Shown: positions 34,727 through 44,509, counted from the stretch's first letter. The stretch: 50,519 nt of DNA from Fidelibacterota bacterium (GCA_018650445.1 JABIFX010000111.1:1-50519); one strand, 5' to 3'. Program-made: numbers and translations. Notes: generated by a model from the sequence alone, not told the origin.

Positions 34727-37435
34727 ATGACAAAACGCGTTTACACATTTGGAGGTGGAAAAGCCGAAGGAGATGCTTCGCATAGAAATCTTCTTGGCGG
34801 CAAAGGTGCCAACCTGGCTGAAATGAGTGGCTTGGGCATTCCTGTTCCTGCGGGATTCACTATCACTACAGAAGTTTGTACAGAGTATAATAAAGTTGGT
34901 CTAGACAAAACTGTTGAGCTCATCAAAGCAGAAGTTGAAGCTGCGGTAAAAGAAGTTGAAGCGGTCATGGGCGCAAAATTTTGCGATGAAGAAAACCCAC
35001 TGCTACTGTCAGTTCGCTCTGGTGCCCGTGTTTCCATGCCTGGTATGATGGACACGGTTCTGAATCTGGGGCTCAACGACAGTGCTGTTGAAGCACTGGC
35101 AAAAAAATCAGGTAACGAGCGATTTGCCTGGGATTCATACCGACGATTCGTACAGATGTACGGTGATGTTGTATTGGGTATGAAGCCAGAATCCAAAGAA
35201 GATATCGATCCCTTTGAAGAGATCATGGAAGAGATGAAAGAGACCAAGGGATATGAGTTGGATACAGAGTTCAATGTTGATGATCTAAAAACACTGGTAT
35301 CACAATTTAAAGCAGCTGTTACTAAAAAGACGGGTCACAGTTTTCCTGACAATCCCTGGGATCAGCTCTGGGGCTCAGTTATGGCTGTGTTTGACTCATG
35401 GGAAACTCCCCGTGCTGTCTATTACCGCATGTTGAACAAAATTCCTGGTGACTGGGGCACTGCTGTCAACGTTCAGGCCATGGTTTTTGGGAACATGGGA
35501 GAGAACTCTGGTACTGGAGTAGCATTTACTCGTGACGCCGGAACCGGCGAGGATCAGTTCAACGGTGAATACCTCATCAACGCCCAGGGTGAAGATGTGG
35601 TTGCAGGTGTTCGTACTCCTCAGCAAATCACCAAGATTGGTTCCGAACGTTGGGCCGTTCTGGCTGGCGTTTCCGAAGAAGAGCGCCAAAGGGATTTCCC
35701 TTCATTGGAAGAACTGATGCCTGAGATCTATGCAGAACTACACGATATCGAACAGAGACTTGAAGACCATTACAAAGATATGCAGGACATTGAGTTTACC
35801 ATGCAAGATGGCAAATTGTGGATGCTCCAGACTCGTAGTGGCAAGAGAACTGGTTTTGCCATGGTACGTATTGCCATGGAACAGCTGGAAACCGGAGAGA
35901 TTGATGAAAAAGAAGCTCTCATGCGCGTCGAACCCAATAAATTGGATGAACTCCTTCACCCCGTTTTTGATAAAGAAGCCATGGCTTCTGCTCGAGTTCT
36001 GACCAAAGGGTTGCCAGCATCACCTGGTGCCGCCACTGGACAGCTCGTTTTTCATGCTGATGAAGCCAATAAATATGAAAATTCTATCCTGGCTAGAATT
36101 GAGACCTCCCCTGAAGATCTAGAGGGTATGAACATTGCCAACGGAATCCTGACTGCCCGTGGTGGTATGACCTCTCACGCTGCTGTTGTTGCTCGCGGAA
36201 TGGGAAAATGCTGTGTCTCCGGAGCCGGTGAGATCAAGATTGACTACAAAGGCAGAACTTTGACCGTTCAAGGTGATGTTTTTAAAGAAGGTGACTGGGT
36301 CTCCCTGAATGGATCTACTGGTGAGATATATGAAGACAAAATCAAAACCATTGATCCTGAAGTAAGTGGTGATTTTGGAAAACTCATGGAGCTTACCAGC
36401 AAATTTACCAGAATGTATGTTCGCACCAATGCAGATACACCTCGCGAGAGCAAGATCGCCAGAGAATTTGGCGCCAAGGGTATTGGGCTATGTCGTACTG
36501 AGCATATGTTCTTTGAAGGCGACAAGATTGTTGCTATGCGTGAAATGATTCTTGCTGAGGACCAGGCAGGTCGGGAAGCTGCTCTAGAAAGACTTCTGCC
36601 CATACAGCAGAAAGATTTTGAAGGTATCTTTGAAGCCATGCAGGATCTACCTGTGACAGTTCGTCTTCTGGATCCACCATTGCATGAGTTCGTTCCACAT
36701 GATGAAAAAGGTCAGCAGGAAATGGCTGATGTTATGGGCGTCGAGTTGAAAGTTATTGCAGAAAAAGTTGAAGACCTGGCGGAGTTCAATCCCATGCTGG
36801 GACATCGCGGTTGTCGTTTGGGTAATACATACCCTGAAATCACCGTGATGCAGACCAAGGCTATTATGGGTGCTGCACTTGCCCTCAAAGCAAAGGGAAT
36901 TGTTGCCAAGCCAGAAATTATGATCCCACTTACTGGAACCTTAGCTGAGATGGAACTTCAAGAGAAGATTGTTCGTGAAACAATCAAAGACTTGTTTGCA
37001 GAGGTTGGAGATTCAGTAGATCATCTGGTTGGAACTATGATCGAGATTCCTCGTGCGGCATTGACTGCTGACAAAATCGCTACCAGTGCAGAATTCTTCT
37101 CATTTGGTACCAATGATCTAACTCAGATGACTTTTGGTTACTCCCGAGATGATGCTGGTAAATTCTTGCCTGTTTATTTGGAAAAGGGTCTCTTAAAGAA
37201 TGATCCTTTCGAAGTACTTGATCAGGAAGGTGTTGGCCAACTGGTTGAAACTGCCTGTAGATTGGGAAAAGAGACTCGACCTGATATCAAACTGGGTATC
37301 TGTGGAGAACATGGTGGTGAGCCAAGTTCAGTTGAATTCTGTCACAGAGCTGGTCTCGAATATGTGAGTTGTTCACCTTTCCGCGTGCCTATTGCAAGAC
37401 TGGCTGCAGCACAAGCTGCTGCTCGCGAATTATAG
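34727..37435 (+). CDS. ppdK: Pyruvate, phosphate dikinase
   Basis: PPDK interconverts pyruvate, ATP and phosphate with phosphoenolpyruvate, AMP and pyrophosphate. The 902-residue length is typical. Domains in order: the ATP-grasp part (LLGGKGANLAEMSGLGIPVP; ARVSMPGMMDTVLNLG), the phosphohistidine domain with His484 in GGMTSHAAVV, and the PEP-binding barrel with GTNDLTQMTFGYSRDD and catalytic Cys859 in GICGEHGG. AAAGGA lies 10 bases before the ATG. It is monocistronic, with its own terminator. It could run in the gluconeogenic or the pyrophosphate-using glycolytic direction. Confidence 0.98.
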   Translation: MTKRVYTFGGGKAEGDASHRNLLGGKGANLAEMSGLGIPVPAGFTITTEVCTEYNKVGLDKTVELIKAEVEAAVKEVEAVMGAKFCDEENPLLLSVRSGARVSMPGMMDTVLNLGLNDSAVEALAKKSGNERFAWDSYRRFVQMYGDVVLGMKPESKEDIDPFEEIMEEMKETKGYELDTEFNVDDLKTLVSQFKAAVTKKTGHSFPDNPWDQLWGSVMAVFDSWETPRAVYYRMLNKIPGDWGTAVNVQAMVFGNMGENSGTGVAFTRDAGTGEDQFNGEYLINAQGEDVVAGVRTPQQITKIGSERWAVLAGVSEEERQRDFPSLEELMPEIYAELHDIEQRLEDHYKDMQDIEFTMQDGKLWMLQTRSGKRTGFAMVRIAMEQLETGEIDEKEALMRVEPNKLDELLHPVFDKEAMASARVLTKGLPASPGAATGQLVFHADEANKYENSILARIETSPEDLEGMNIANGILTARGGMTSHAAVVARGMGKCCVSGAGEIKIDYKGRTLTVQGDVFKEGDWVSLNGSTGEIYEDKIKTIDPEVSGDFGKLMELTSKFTRMYVRTNADTPRESKIAREFGAKGIGLCRTEHMFFEGDKIVAMREMILAEDQAGREAALERLLPIQQKDFEGIFEAMQDLPVTVRLLDPPLHEFVPHDEKGQQEMADVMGVELKVIAEKVEDLAEFNPMLGHRGCRLGNTYPEITVMQTKAIMGAALALKAKGIVAKPEIMIPLTGTLAEMELQEKIVRETIKDLFAEVGDSVDHLVGTMIEIPRAALTADKIATSAEFFSFGTNDLTQMTFGYSRDDAGKFLPVYLEKGLLKNDPFEVLDQEGVGQLVETACRLGKETRPDIKLGICGEHGGEPSSVEFCHRAGLEYVSCSPFRVPIARLAAAQAAAREL

Positions 37436-37461
37436 AGGTCTAGCAACACGAGATTGATAAA

Positions 37462-37499
37462 CTGCCCTCTCAGAGTTTCTGAGAGGGCAGTCTTTTTTT
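37462..37499 (+). terminator. Rho-independent terminator after ppdK
   Basis: CTGCCCTCTCAG and CTGAGAGGGCAG form a 12-bp stem around a short loop, followed by TC and seven T residues. Confidence 0.95.
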
Positions 37500-37805
37500 A
37501 TGCCGTTTGATTGTATTAGGAGCTGCGGTACCACGATTTAAGATTCGCTCAAGACACTATGTGTAAAGGGATTTAGACTGATTCATGGTTTGAAACATGG
37601 CAATCGGGATTACTTTAGAAGATTGAGCAAATATTAGCTGTACATTTCACAGAATTGGACTTAAAATAATTGCTTGATAGAGTTTCATCATATATACATA
37701 CATGGTTGAAGCTCCAAATAGTTAAATAATATCAATGCTTTTGTTGCTGATAATTAGGTAAATAGAATAGACTATGAATGACTTCTCAATAGCGCTGGTA
37801 ACATT
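37500..37805. other. Gene-free interval upstream of the tandem kinases
   Basis: About 306 AT-rich bases between the ppdK terminator and the first cNMP-kinase. Apart from a possible promoter at 37670-37698 I see no RNA gene, repeat or open frame of note. Confidence 0.6.
37670..37698 (+). promoter_or_regulatory. Candidate promoter for the tandem kinase genes
   Basis: TTGCTT, 17 bases, then TATACA resembles a sigma-70-type promoter and would give a leader of about 100 bases. Confidence 0.3.
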
Positions 37806-39044
37806 ATGAAACAGATTAAAAAGCCCAGCCTGAACTCGCTGAAAAAATGGAAAATATTTGAGCATATTCCGGATAATGAGCTCAAACAAATTCACTCAAA
37901 AATTGAGTTTTGTCATTATGACCATGAAGAATCCATTATTCATGAAAATTCAATTGGTGATCACATTTTTATTTTGGCCTCTGGTAAAGTGAGAATTGAG
38001 AAACAAGTCAGAGAAAATGAATCTGAAGTCCTGGGATTCTACGATGAGGTTGGAGGTCTTTTTGGGGAAATGGCCCTTCTGGAAGACAAACCGCGTAGTG
38101 CAGGGATGATTGCAGATAGTGATTGTGAGGTCCTGGCCGTCTCAAAGGAAGATTTCCTTGAGCTTGTTCATTCTGTCCCTCTTTTTACTCTATCTGTTGC
38201 CAAGAACATTTCCCAGTTCCTGAGAGAAACAGATGAACGGCTCATCAATAAATTAAGAAAAGAAAATGATGAGTTACGTCATATGAATTACCGTCTGCAG
38301 GAAACGCAGGAAGAGCTCATCGGCAAAGAGCGTCTATCACTGATTGGACGCATGGCCTCAACCATTTTGCATGATATGAAAAATCCCATGTCTACCATTG
38401 GTGGCTATGCCCAATTGATTAAGATGAAAAAGCATAGTAGTGACCAACTTGCGAAGTATGCAGACATTATAGCCAAACAGGTTATTCAATTCACAACCAT
38501 GACCCAGGATCTCCTTTCCTTTGCCCAGGGTGGAGAGCAGATGCGCCTGAGGTCAGTACAAATGGCTGGTTACCTCCAGGAATGTTGCGACTCTCTCATC
38601 TTGAAATTTGAAGAGCGTGGCATCTCCTTTGTCAGAGACCTGCATTTTGATGGAGAAGCTAGAATAGACAACGGTCGTTTCTTTCGGGTCTTGGAAAACA
38701 TCGCCAACAACGCTCTGGATGTACTAGACACAGACGGAACCTTTTCAGTTCACAGTATGGAGGTAGAAACAGGTATCCGCATCATTCTGGAGGATGATGG
38801 TTTTGGAATGTCTGATGAAGTCAAGGAAAACGCATTTAAAGAATTCTATACCCACGGAAAACGCAAGGGGACAGGACTGGGGTTAGCCATTGTGAAGCGT
38901 ATCGTTGATGAACATGATGGGCTGATTAATATTGAGAGTGAAGATGGGGTTGGAACCAAATTTATTATTGATTTACCAGCAGTAGGATACAATCTCTTGC
39001 CAAAATCTAAACATCAGATCCCCATCCCATTTGAGGGCGACTAA
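37806..39044 (+). CDS. Soluble histidine kinase with cNMP-binding sensor domain (paralog 1)
   Basis: 412 residues with no TM segment. Residues about 15-135 form a CRP-type cNMP-binding domain with cassette LFGEMALLEDKPRSAGM, keeping Glu and Arg. A coiled coil follows (about 148-175), then a HisKA domain with His189 in STILHDMKNPM, and an ATPase domain with NIANNALDVL, DDGFGMS and GTGLGLAIVKR. A short tail ends SKHQIPIPFEGD. It is followed after 16 bp by a full-length paralog. No response regulator is adjacent. I infer a kinase controlled by a cyclic nucleotide; the ligand is not shown. Confidence 0.88.
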   Translation: MKQIKKPSLNSLKKWKIFEHIPDNELKQIHSKIEFCHYDHEESIIHENSIGDHIFILASGKVRIEKQVRENESEVLGFYDEVGGLFGEMALLEDKPRSAGMIADSDCEVLAVSKEDFLELVHSVPLFTLSVAKNISQFLRETDERLINKLRKENDELRHMNYRLQETQEELIGKERLSLIGRMASTILHDMKNPMSTIGGYAQLIKMKKHSSDQLAKYADIIAKQVIQFTTMTQDLLSFAQGGEQMRLRSVQMAGYLQECCDSLILKFEERGISFVRDLHFDGEARIDNGRFFRVLENIANNALDVLDTDGTFSVHSMEVETGIRIILEDDGFGMSDEVKENAFKEFYTHGKRKGTGLGLAIVKRIVDEHDGLINIESEDGVGTKFIIDLPAVGYNLLPKSKHQIPIPFEGD

Positions 39045-39060
39045 TTAATAATTTTTAGCC

Positions 39061-40248
39061 ATGCGCATTCTTGACCCACCTCCCATACCGCTTTTACAAG
39101 GATTAGAACCCTTCTCAGGCATAAATCCAAAAGAATTAGAGAAAATCAGCAGTCTGATGCAGCGGCAACTGTTTGCTCCTGGGGAAGTGCTCATTGATGA
39201 AGGAGCGGTTGCAACCAAGTTCTTTGTCATGATTAAGGGGCAGCTGGAAGTCGTCAAATCCACTGAGGGTGATGACCATGAAGTGTTGAATATCATCGAT
39301 CAGTCTGGTGAACTCTTTGGTGAAATGGCTCTGGTGGAAGACACAGTCCGCAGTGCTGGTATTGTGGCCAGGAAAGAGAGTGAGGTCCTGGTTGTTCAGA
39401 AAGAAGGCTTCCTGGAGCTGGTCAATCACTTTCCGCAATTCACCCTTGAAGTTGCCAGGAGCATCTCTCACTATCTACGCAAAACAGATTCAACACTCAT
39501 TAGCACCCTTGAGCTAAAAAATCGAGAACTCAATAGCATCATTGAGGAACTTAATGCAACACGAGAGGCGCTTGTGGATAATGAGCGCTTATCCATTGTT
39601 GGGCGGATGGCCTCAACGATTTTGCATGATTTGAACAACCCAATGACAACCATTGCCGGGTTTGCACAAATCATCGGTTCAAAAGAAATGCCCTACGAGG
39701 ATGTGGTTAAATATACCAGGATAATTTCACAGCAAGTTAATCAGTTCAATACCCTGGCTCAGGAGCTCCTGGCCTTTGCTCAGGGGAGCTCAACTCTACA
39801 GTTACAAGAATTGAATTTCCCGGTCTGTTTTGGGGATTCAGCAGCCAGTATTAACCATAATCTGGAGCAGCAAGGCATGCAACTTGTGACTGATTTTAAG
39901 GGTGAAGCACTAATCCACGTTGACCCGAATCGATTCTATCGAGTTTATGAGAATCTGGCCAACAATGCCATAGAAGCCATGAGCTCTGGTGGTACGCTTA
40001 GCATTTCCAGCCGGGTAAAAGCTGATCGTCTCATAATGACCATAGCAGATACAGGTCACGGGATGGAAGCAGAGGTGCTTTCCAAAATTTTTGATGAATT
40101 CTTTACTCACAAAAAACACGGGGGTACGGGATTGGGTCTGGCGATTGTAAAGAGTATCATCACTGATCACAATGGCGAAATATCAGTGGAAAGCGTCCTG
40201 GATCAGGGCACAACCTTTACCATTACACTGCCAATAATTAAAACCTGA
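39061..40248 (+). CDS. Soluble histidine kinase with cNMP-binding sensor domain (paralog 2)
   Basis: 395 residues with the same order of domains as the preceding gene: cNMP-binding domain (cassette LFGEMALVEDTVRSAGI), coiled coil, HisKA with His189 in STILHDLNNPM, and ATPase domain with NLANNAIEAM, DTGHGME and GTGLGLAIVKS. The phospho-acceptor has the same residue number in both proteins, so this is a gapless tandem duplication up to there. It lacks the extra tail of paralog 1. The two may form heterodimers. The end converges with yaaA 8 bp away. Confidence 0.88.
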   Translation: MRILDPPPIPLLQGLEPFSGINPKELEKISSLMQRQLFAPGEVLIDEGAVATKFFVMIKGQLEVVKSTEGDDHEVLNIIDQSGELFGEMALVEDTVRSAGIVARKESEVLVVQKEGFLELVNHFPQFTLEVARSISHYLRKTDSTLISTLELKNRELNSIIEELNATREALVDNERLSIVGRMASTILHDLNNPMTTIAGFAQIIGSKEMPYEDVVKYTRIISQQVNQFNTLAQELLAFAQGSSTLQLQELNFPVCFGDSAASINHNLEQQGMQLVTDFKGEALIHVDPNRFYRVYENLANNAIEAMSSGGTLSISSRVKADRLIMTIADTGHGMEAEVLSKIFDEFFTHKKHGGTGLGLAIVKSIITDHNGEISVESVLDQGTTFTITLPIIKT

Positions 40249-40256
40249 TTTGGTGT

Positions 40257-41033
40257 TTAATCGGGACGGGGTCGGGTGAACACCCAGTTTGAATCCCCTG
40301 AATCATTTTTGGAAAATTTATACTCAGATAAATCGAATGTTTTGAGTTGCTCAGGCTCATTCAGATTATTTTGAATGATATAGTCAGCCATCATCCCCCG
40401 GGCCCACTTGGCAAAAATGGCTATGACCTTGGCTTTACCATTTTCAACTTCCTTAAAATCAATATTGAAGACAGGTGCCTTGATAGCCTTAAAATCCACA
40501 ACCCGGGCATATTCCTTGGAAGCCAAATTTATAATTGCAGGGGAAGAGTCGGTTTTTAACTGATTGTTTAATGCTCTGGTAATTCTTTTATCCCAGAACT
40601 GATACAAATTATCTCCACGCTTAGTTTTTAAAGGCGTTTTCATTTCCAGGCGATAGGCTTGAATCAAATCGAGTGGACGTAGATAGCCATAGAGTCCTGA
40701 AAGAATCCTCAAATGATTTTGGGCAAATTGAAGTTTCTCAGAATCATAGGTATTCATACGCATATGTCTATACACATCGCCTGTAAATGCGAATAGTGCC
40801 TGCTTGGCATTTTCTAGATTAAAGGGAGGTTTGAAGTCTTTATACCTGGGAATATTGAGATCAGCGAGACTCTCACTGATAGACATAAGTTCCATCAGCT
40901 CAGGTTTTTTTATTCGCTTCAACTGTATAATGAGCTGTTTACTCTGACTTAACAAATCAGGAGTTGTAAATAGTTCAGTAGGGGCTGGGTCGCTAAAATT
41001 GACACTTTTTGCAGGTGAAATGAGAGTAATCAT
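40257..41033 (-). CDS. yaaA: Peroxide stress protein YaaA
   Basis: 258 residues, the normal length for the YaaA/DUF328 family, which lowers intracellular free iron and protects DNA during peroxide stress in E. coli. Hallmarks: ITLISPAKSV at the N-terminus, AFTGDVYR, LSGLYGYLRPLDLIQAYRLEMKTPL and, late, FAKWARGMMADYII with NDSGDSNWVFTR. GGA lies a few bases before the ATG. Downstream of the corrinoid pair on the same strand, separated by 38 bp. Confidence 0.95.
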   Translation of the reverse strand: MITLISPAKSVNFSDPAPTELFTTPDLLSQSKQLIIQLKRIKKPELMELMSISESLADLNIPRYKDFKPPFNLENAKQALFAFTGDVYRHMRMNTYDSEKLQFAQNHLRILSGLYGYLRPLDLIQAYRLEMKTPLKTKRGDNLYQFWDKRITRALNNQLKTDSSPAIINLASKEYARVVDFKAIKAPVFNIDFKEVENGKAKVIAIFAKWARGMMADYIIQNNLNEPEQLKTFDLSEYKFSKNDSGDSNWVFTRPRPD

Positions 41034-41071
41034 ATTTTTCCAGTTTATTAAATGTCTTTGAAGTGGATTTT

Positions 41072-41707
41072 CTATTGCCCACAGAAATGTTGGACTTGCT
41101 CAATAGCTGCCGGTGCTGTTGGTGCATACCCATCCGCGCCAATATTTTGTGAGAACTCGCGACTTACCGGAGCACCGCCAATGAGAATTTTAGTGTCCTT
41201 CAGGTCTGCGTGATTTCTAAAAGCCTGGACAACTTCCCGCATATTGTTCATGGTCGATGACAATAGTGCAGAAAGACAGACAATAGCTGCTTGATGTTTC
41301 AGGCTTTCATCTAAAAAGCGTTGAGCTGGTACATTTACACCCAAATCAATCACCTCAAATCCGGCTCCGATAAGCATGATTCGAACCAGGTTTTTACCAA
41401 TATCATGCATATCACCCTTCACAGTTCCAATAATCACTGTTTCACGATGACGAGCTTCTGGATTTCCTGAAAGATGGGGTTTCAGGATATCAATGGCAGT
41501 CTGCATGACCTGGGCCGACATGAGAACCTGGGGTAAAAACATTTCATTGCGCTTAAAACGCTCACCCACAATGGCCATTCCGGGGAGCAGCTGCTCATCT
41601 AGAATCTTTTGACTGTTGACCCCTTCACTGAGCAATTGGTTTACATCAGCGGAAATTGAGGCCACATTTCCCATAATAATAGCTTGTTGAATGGAATCAG
41701 AAGGCAT
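41072..41707 (-). CDS. Corrinoid (B12-binding) protein of a methyltransferase system
   Basis: 211 residues: an N-terminal helical cap (about 1-85) and a B12-binding Rossmann domain with the base-off ligand motif D99-M-H101-D-I-G104 (GDMHDIGKNLV) and LSALLSSTM. This is the MtbC/MttC/MtaC-type shuttle that carries a methyl group on cobalamin between two methyltransferases. AAGGAG sits 9 bases before the ATG, inside the end of the upstream gene. The partner URO-D gene ends at the base before this ATG, so the two are translationally coupled. The methyl donor is not evident. Confidence 0.92.
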   Translation of the reverse strand: MPSDSIQQAIIMGNVASISADVNQLLSEGVNSQKILDEQLLPGMAIVGERFKRNEMFLPQVLMSAQVMQTAIDILKPHLSGNPEARHRETVIIGTVKGDMHDIGKNLVRIMLIGAGFEVIDLGVNVPAQRFLDESLKHQAAIVCLSALLSSTMNNMREVVQAFRNHADLKDTKILIGGAPVSREFSQNIGADGYAPTAPAAIEQVQHFCGQ

Positions 41708-42763
41708 TTACTTCAACTCCTTATGGGCGACGGCATACATCGCCTTCAAGTTTTCAGGTTGACAGTATGAGGCGACCACATTGCTGGTACCCAAAATAAA
41801 CCCACCCTCACTTCTTGCATCATTGATCAGGTTCCGTGTCGTATTCTCAACTTCGACTACGTGGCCGTTGGCAAGCAAATCTACATCGATGTTACCCATA
41901 AATGCTAGATCTTGACCATATTCCCTCTTAAGCGTGGGGATATCCATATTAGCATTGGGATCACATGATTGTAAAACATCAATACCGCAATCTATGAGAT
42001 CGGGAATGACGTTCCTTAAATCTCCATCAGAATGAAAGAAAACAGGTAGCCCTTGCTTCTTTATTTCAATTACCATGCGCTTTAGAATGGGAAAATAGTC
42101 ACTTCTTAAATAGTTCGGGTCAACAAAAGTACCTGTGTTAAAAGCCAGGTCATCGGCTATCAGTATGGCATCGGCACCTGCTTCCGCACTCATCATTGCC
42201 AGAGTTAAATTTGTTTCAATGAGTTTTTCGTAATACTGTTTCATTGTGTCGCGAGCTTGAATAGTCCACATCATAAAGCGCTCGAAGCCCAGCAGTTCAT
42301 AACCCAGGTCGAAACCTGCATTCAAAGTTGCCAACACAAAAAAATCGGTATTATTTTTCCACCTGCTTATTTGCGAGGAGTCAAAATCCCCGACATCCGG
42401 GGGTCTCCAGGACTCAAGCTCTTCGGGGCTGTTGGCAATAGGTTCAACAAGTTGAACCGTAGCATCAGGGGGTTGCGTGTGGGTAGCTCCCCAGTAGTCT
42501 CTAAACGTTTCAGTGCCCCAATCTTCATGAATTCCCACCATCTCTACCGGAGGTCCTGTGACTCGGGCACCTACAATATCTGCCCCCAGGATTTCACGTA
42601 TTCTTTGATGATTCAAAAAATATGCATCTGGACCAAGATCATATTTATCACCTAATACTGCCTGAATTATGACATCCGTATAGCCACCACCGATCTCACC
42701 AATGGGAACCCTTGATGTCTCAATCCTTTTGAGCGCGGATAAAACTCTGTCTCTTCCAGTCAT
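41708..42763 (-). CDS. Uroporphyrinogen-decarboxylase-family methyltransferase
   Basis: 351 residues of the URO-D fold. Features that suggest a cobalamin-dependent methyltransferase (MtaA/MtbA/CmuA-like) rather than heme synthesis are the adjacent corrinoid gene, FFHSDGDL with a possible metal histidine, and cysteines in LQSCDP and SYCQPENL that could complete a zinc site. The decarboxylase PGE motif and its arginine pair are not seen in usual form. Role inferred: moves a methyl group to or from the corrinoid protein; substrate unknown. A methylation-reactivase (RamA-type) gene is not in the window. Confidence 0.88.
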   Translation of the reverse strand: MTGRDRVLSALKRIETSRVPIGEIGGGYTDVIIQAVLGDKYDLGPDAYFLNHQRIREILGADIVGARVTGPPVEMVGIHEDWGTETFRDYWGATHTQPPDATVQLVEPIANSPEELESWRPPDVGDFDSSQISRWKNNTDFFVLATLNAGFDLGYELLGFERFMMWTIQARDTMKQYYEKLIETNLTLAMMSAEAGADAILIADDLAFNTGTFVDPNYLRSDYFPILKRMVIEIKKQGLPVFFHSDGDLRNVIPDLIDCGIDVLQSCDPNANMDIPTLKREYGQDLAFMGNIDVDLLANGHVVEVENTTRNLINDARSEGGFILGTSNVVASYCQPENLKAMYAVAHKELK

Positions 42764-42771
42764 GGGAGCAA

Positions 42772-42791
42772 ACTAATTAAAAAGAATTAGT
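42772..42791. repeat. Short inverted repeat at the corrinoid operon start
   Basis: ACTAATT, AAAAAG, AATTAGT, a perfect 7-bp dyad 8 bp before the URO-D start codon. It could be an operator or an mRNA leader stem. Confidence 0.4.
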
Positions 42792-43022
42792 GGGGATAGT
42801 AGATAGTTAATGCAAGATTAGTCGAGCAGAACACCAACAGGGATATCCAATTTTCATGATGTAGTGCATCTCCTGAACGAGGTAGTAAAAACTTTACGTG
42901 CTCTACTTCTATAAAAATGATAGATTTCATTATTTAGCTGACTCGGTGGATCAATTAAAAAATTATATGAAACCTTTCATTTCATCCGGCATAAAAAGCT
43001 TTGTCAAATAAATGGAGACCAC

Positions 43023-44456
43023 ATGAAAAAACATATGCTACTATTTACACCCTTAATTTTAATCACTCTATTGCTCCCTGCAGATTTGAATGCATCTGAT
43101 ATTGGTGTGGCAAAAGCGTTAAGCAATGCCTTTGCAGATATTGCTGAAGATGTCTCTCCCTCGGTTGTGACCATCACCAGTGAGCATGTTTATAAACATC
43201 CCGCCCTAGATCAGTACAAGGGTTTCCAGGAGATGTTTCCCAAACAACTCTGGCCCTTTCTGCCTGATGGTAACCGCGAAATGAAAAGCACTTCTCTGGG
43301 CTCAGGGATAATCATTAGTAAGGATGGCTACATCCTCACCAATAATCATGTCGTCGAAAAAGGTGAAAATATAAAAGTCCAATTCTCGGACAATAAGGAA
43401 TATGATGCAGAAGTAATTGGAGCAGACCCTAAAACTGATGTTGCCCTGATTAAAGTCGATGCAAAAAATCTAAAACCCATAAAAATGGGAGACTCGGACA
43501 AAATCAGAGTCGGTGAATGGGTTCTAGCTATTGGAAGTCCCTTTTCCGGGAGTTTGTCGCAGACAGTTACCCAGGGCATAGTCAGTGCTACAGGTCGTTC
43601 TTCTGTAGGGCTCAATGACTATGAGAATTTTATTCAAACCGATGCCGCCATCAACCCCGGAAACTCTGGAGGAGCGCTGGTGAACCTGGATGGTGAACTG
43701 GTTGGTATGAATTCAGCAATTGCCTCAAGAAGTGGTGGCTATCAGGGAATTGGGTTCGCAATTCCTATTAATCTCGTGAACCGAATTGTGGAAGATCTAC
43801 AAGCCAATGGACGCGTGACTCGAGCCTGGCTGGGAGTTTATGTTCAACCCGTGAGTGCGGCCATGGCCAAAACGCTGGGTATGGATATTGCCAAGGGAGC
43901 CCTGGTACAACAAGTAGTAGATGGTAGTCCTGCCGATGATGCAAACTTAAAACAGCTTGATGTCATAATTGAATTCGATGGCCATGAGGTAGAAAATTCT
44001 CGAAAATTGCCCATTCTAGTATCCACTCAGCGCCCAAATGAAAAGAAGAAGCTGAAAGTTTTAAGGGAAGGTAAAATAAAGACCATTACCGTCAAATTGG
44101 GTGAACTACCAGACGAGGTGACAGCCGCAGGACCCCTTGAAGTGGAAAAATCTGATATTGGTCTCACAGTAGAAAACTCAAGTGCTGAGCGCTTACGATT
44201 TTACAATCTAGCACCAGGCAGTGAGGGAGTACTGGTTACTTCAGTCGAAAGAGATAGTGAAGCTTATGAAAAAAATATTCGTGCAGGTTATCTCATCCAA
44301 AAGATGGGTCCCAATGTGAAAAATTTATCAAAGGTCACTACATCTAGAGCCTTTGAGAAAAACCTGCAGGCTTACAACCCTGATGACACCATCTTGCTAT
44401 TGGTAAGACGAGACAACGCCAATACTTTTTTTGTCGCACTCACCATCCCTGATTAA
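43023..44456 (+). CDS. degP: Periplasmic serine protease DegP/HtrA (Do family)
   Basis: 477 residues. Signal peptide (LLFTPLILITLLLPADLNA). Protease domain with His109 in TNNHVV, Asp139 in KTDVALIK and Ser215 in GNSGGAL. Two PDZ domains follow (about 255-350, with SPADDANL; and about 385-477, with AYEKNIRAGYLI). It is a full-length chaperone/protease of the envelope. GGAG lies 5 bases before the ATG. It is monocistronic with a terminator after it. Confidence 0.97.
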   Translation: MKKHMLLFTPLILITLLLPADLNASDIGVAKALSNAFADIAEDVSPSVVTITSEHVYKHPALDQYKGFQEMFPKQLWPFLPDGNREMKSTSLGSGIIISKDGYILTNNHVVEKGENIKVQFSDNKEYDAEVIGADPKTDVALIKVDAKNLKPIKMGDSDKIRVGEWVLAIGSPFSGSLSQTVTQGIVSATGRSSVGLNDYENFIQTDAAINPGNSGGALVNLDGELVGMNSAIASRSGGYQGIGFAIPINLVNRIVEDLQANGRVTRAWLGVYVQPVSAAMAKTLGMDIAKGALVQQVVDGSPADDANLKQLDVIIEFDGHEVENSRKLPILVSTQRPNEKKKLKVLREGKIKTITVKLGELPDEVTAAGPLEVEKSDIGLTVENSSAERLRFYNLAPGSEGVLVTSVERDSEAYEKNIRAGYLIQKMGPNVKNLSKVTTSRAFEKNLQAYNPDDTILLLVRRDNANTFFVALTIPD

Positions 44457-44509
44457 AGAGGATACCTGGATAGATTTTTTACGAAACAAAAACTTTCCTC
44501 CAAACCCCC

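Noticed and set aside
34741-35274. 177-residue open frame on the minus strand opposite ppdK
   Set aside because: It lies wholly inside the ppdK coding region, is serine- and proline-rich as expected of antisense reading, and has no ribosome site or family signature.
40238-40268. Shared terminator between paralog 2 kinase and yaaA
   Set aside because: An imperfect A/T-rich stem exists, but it overlaps both stop codons and has no proper T-run, so support is too weak.
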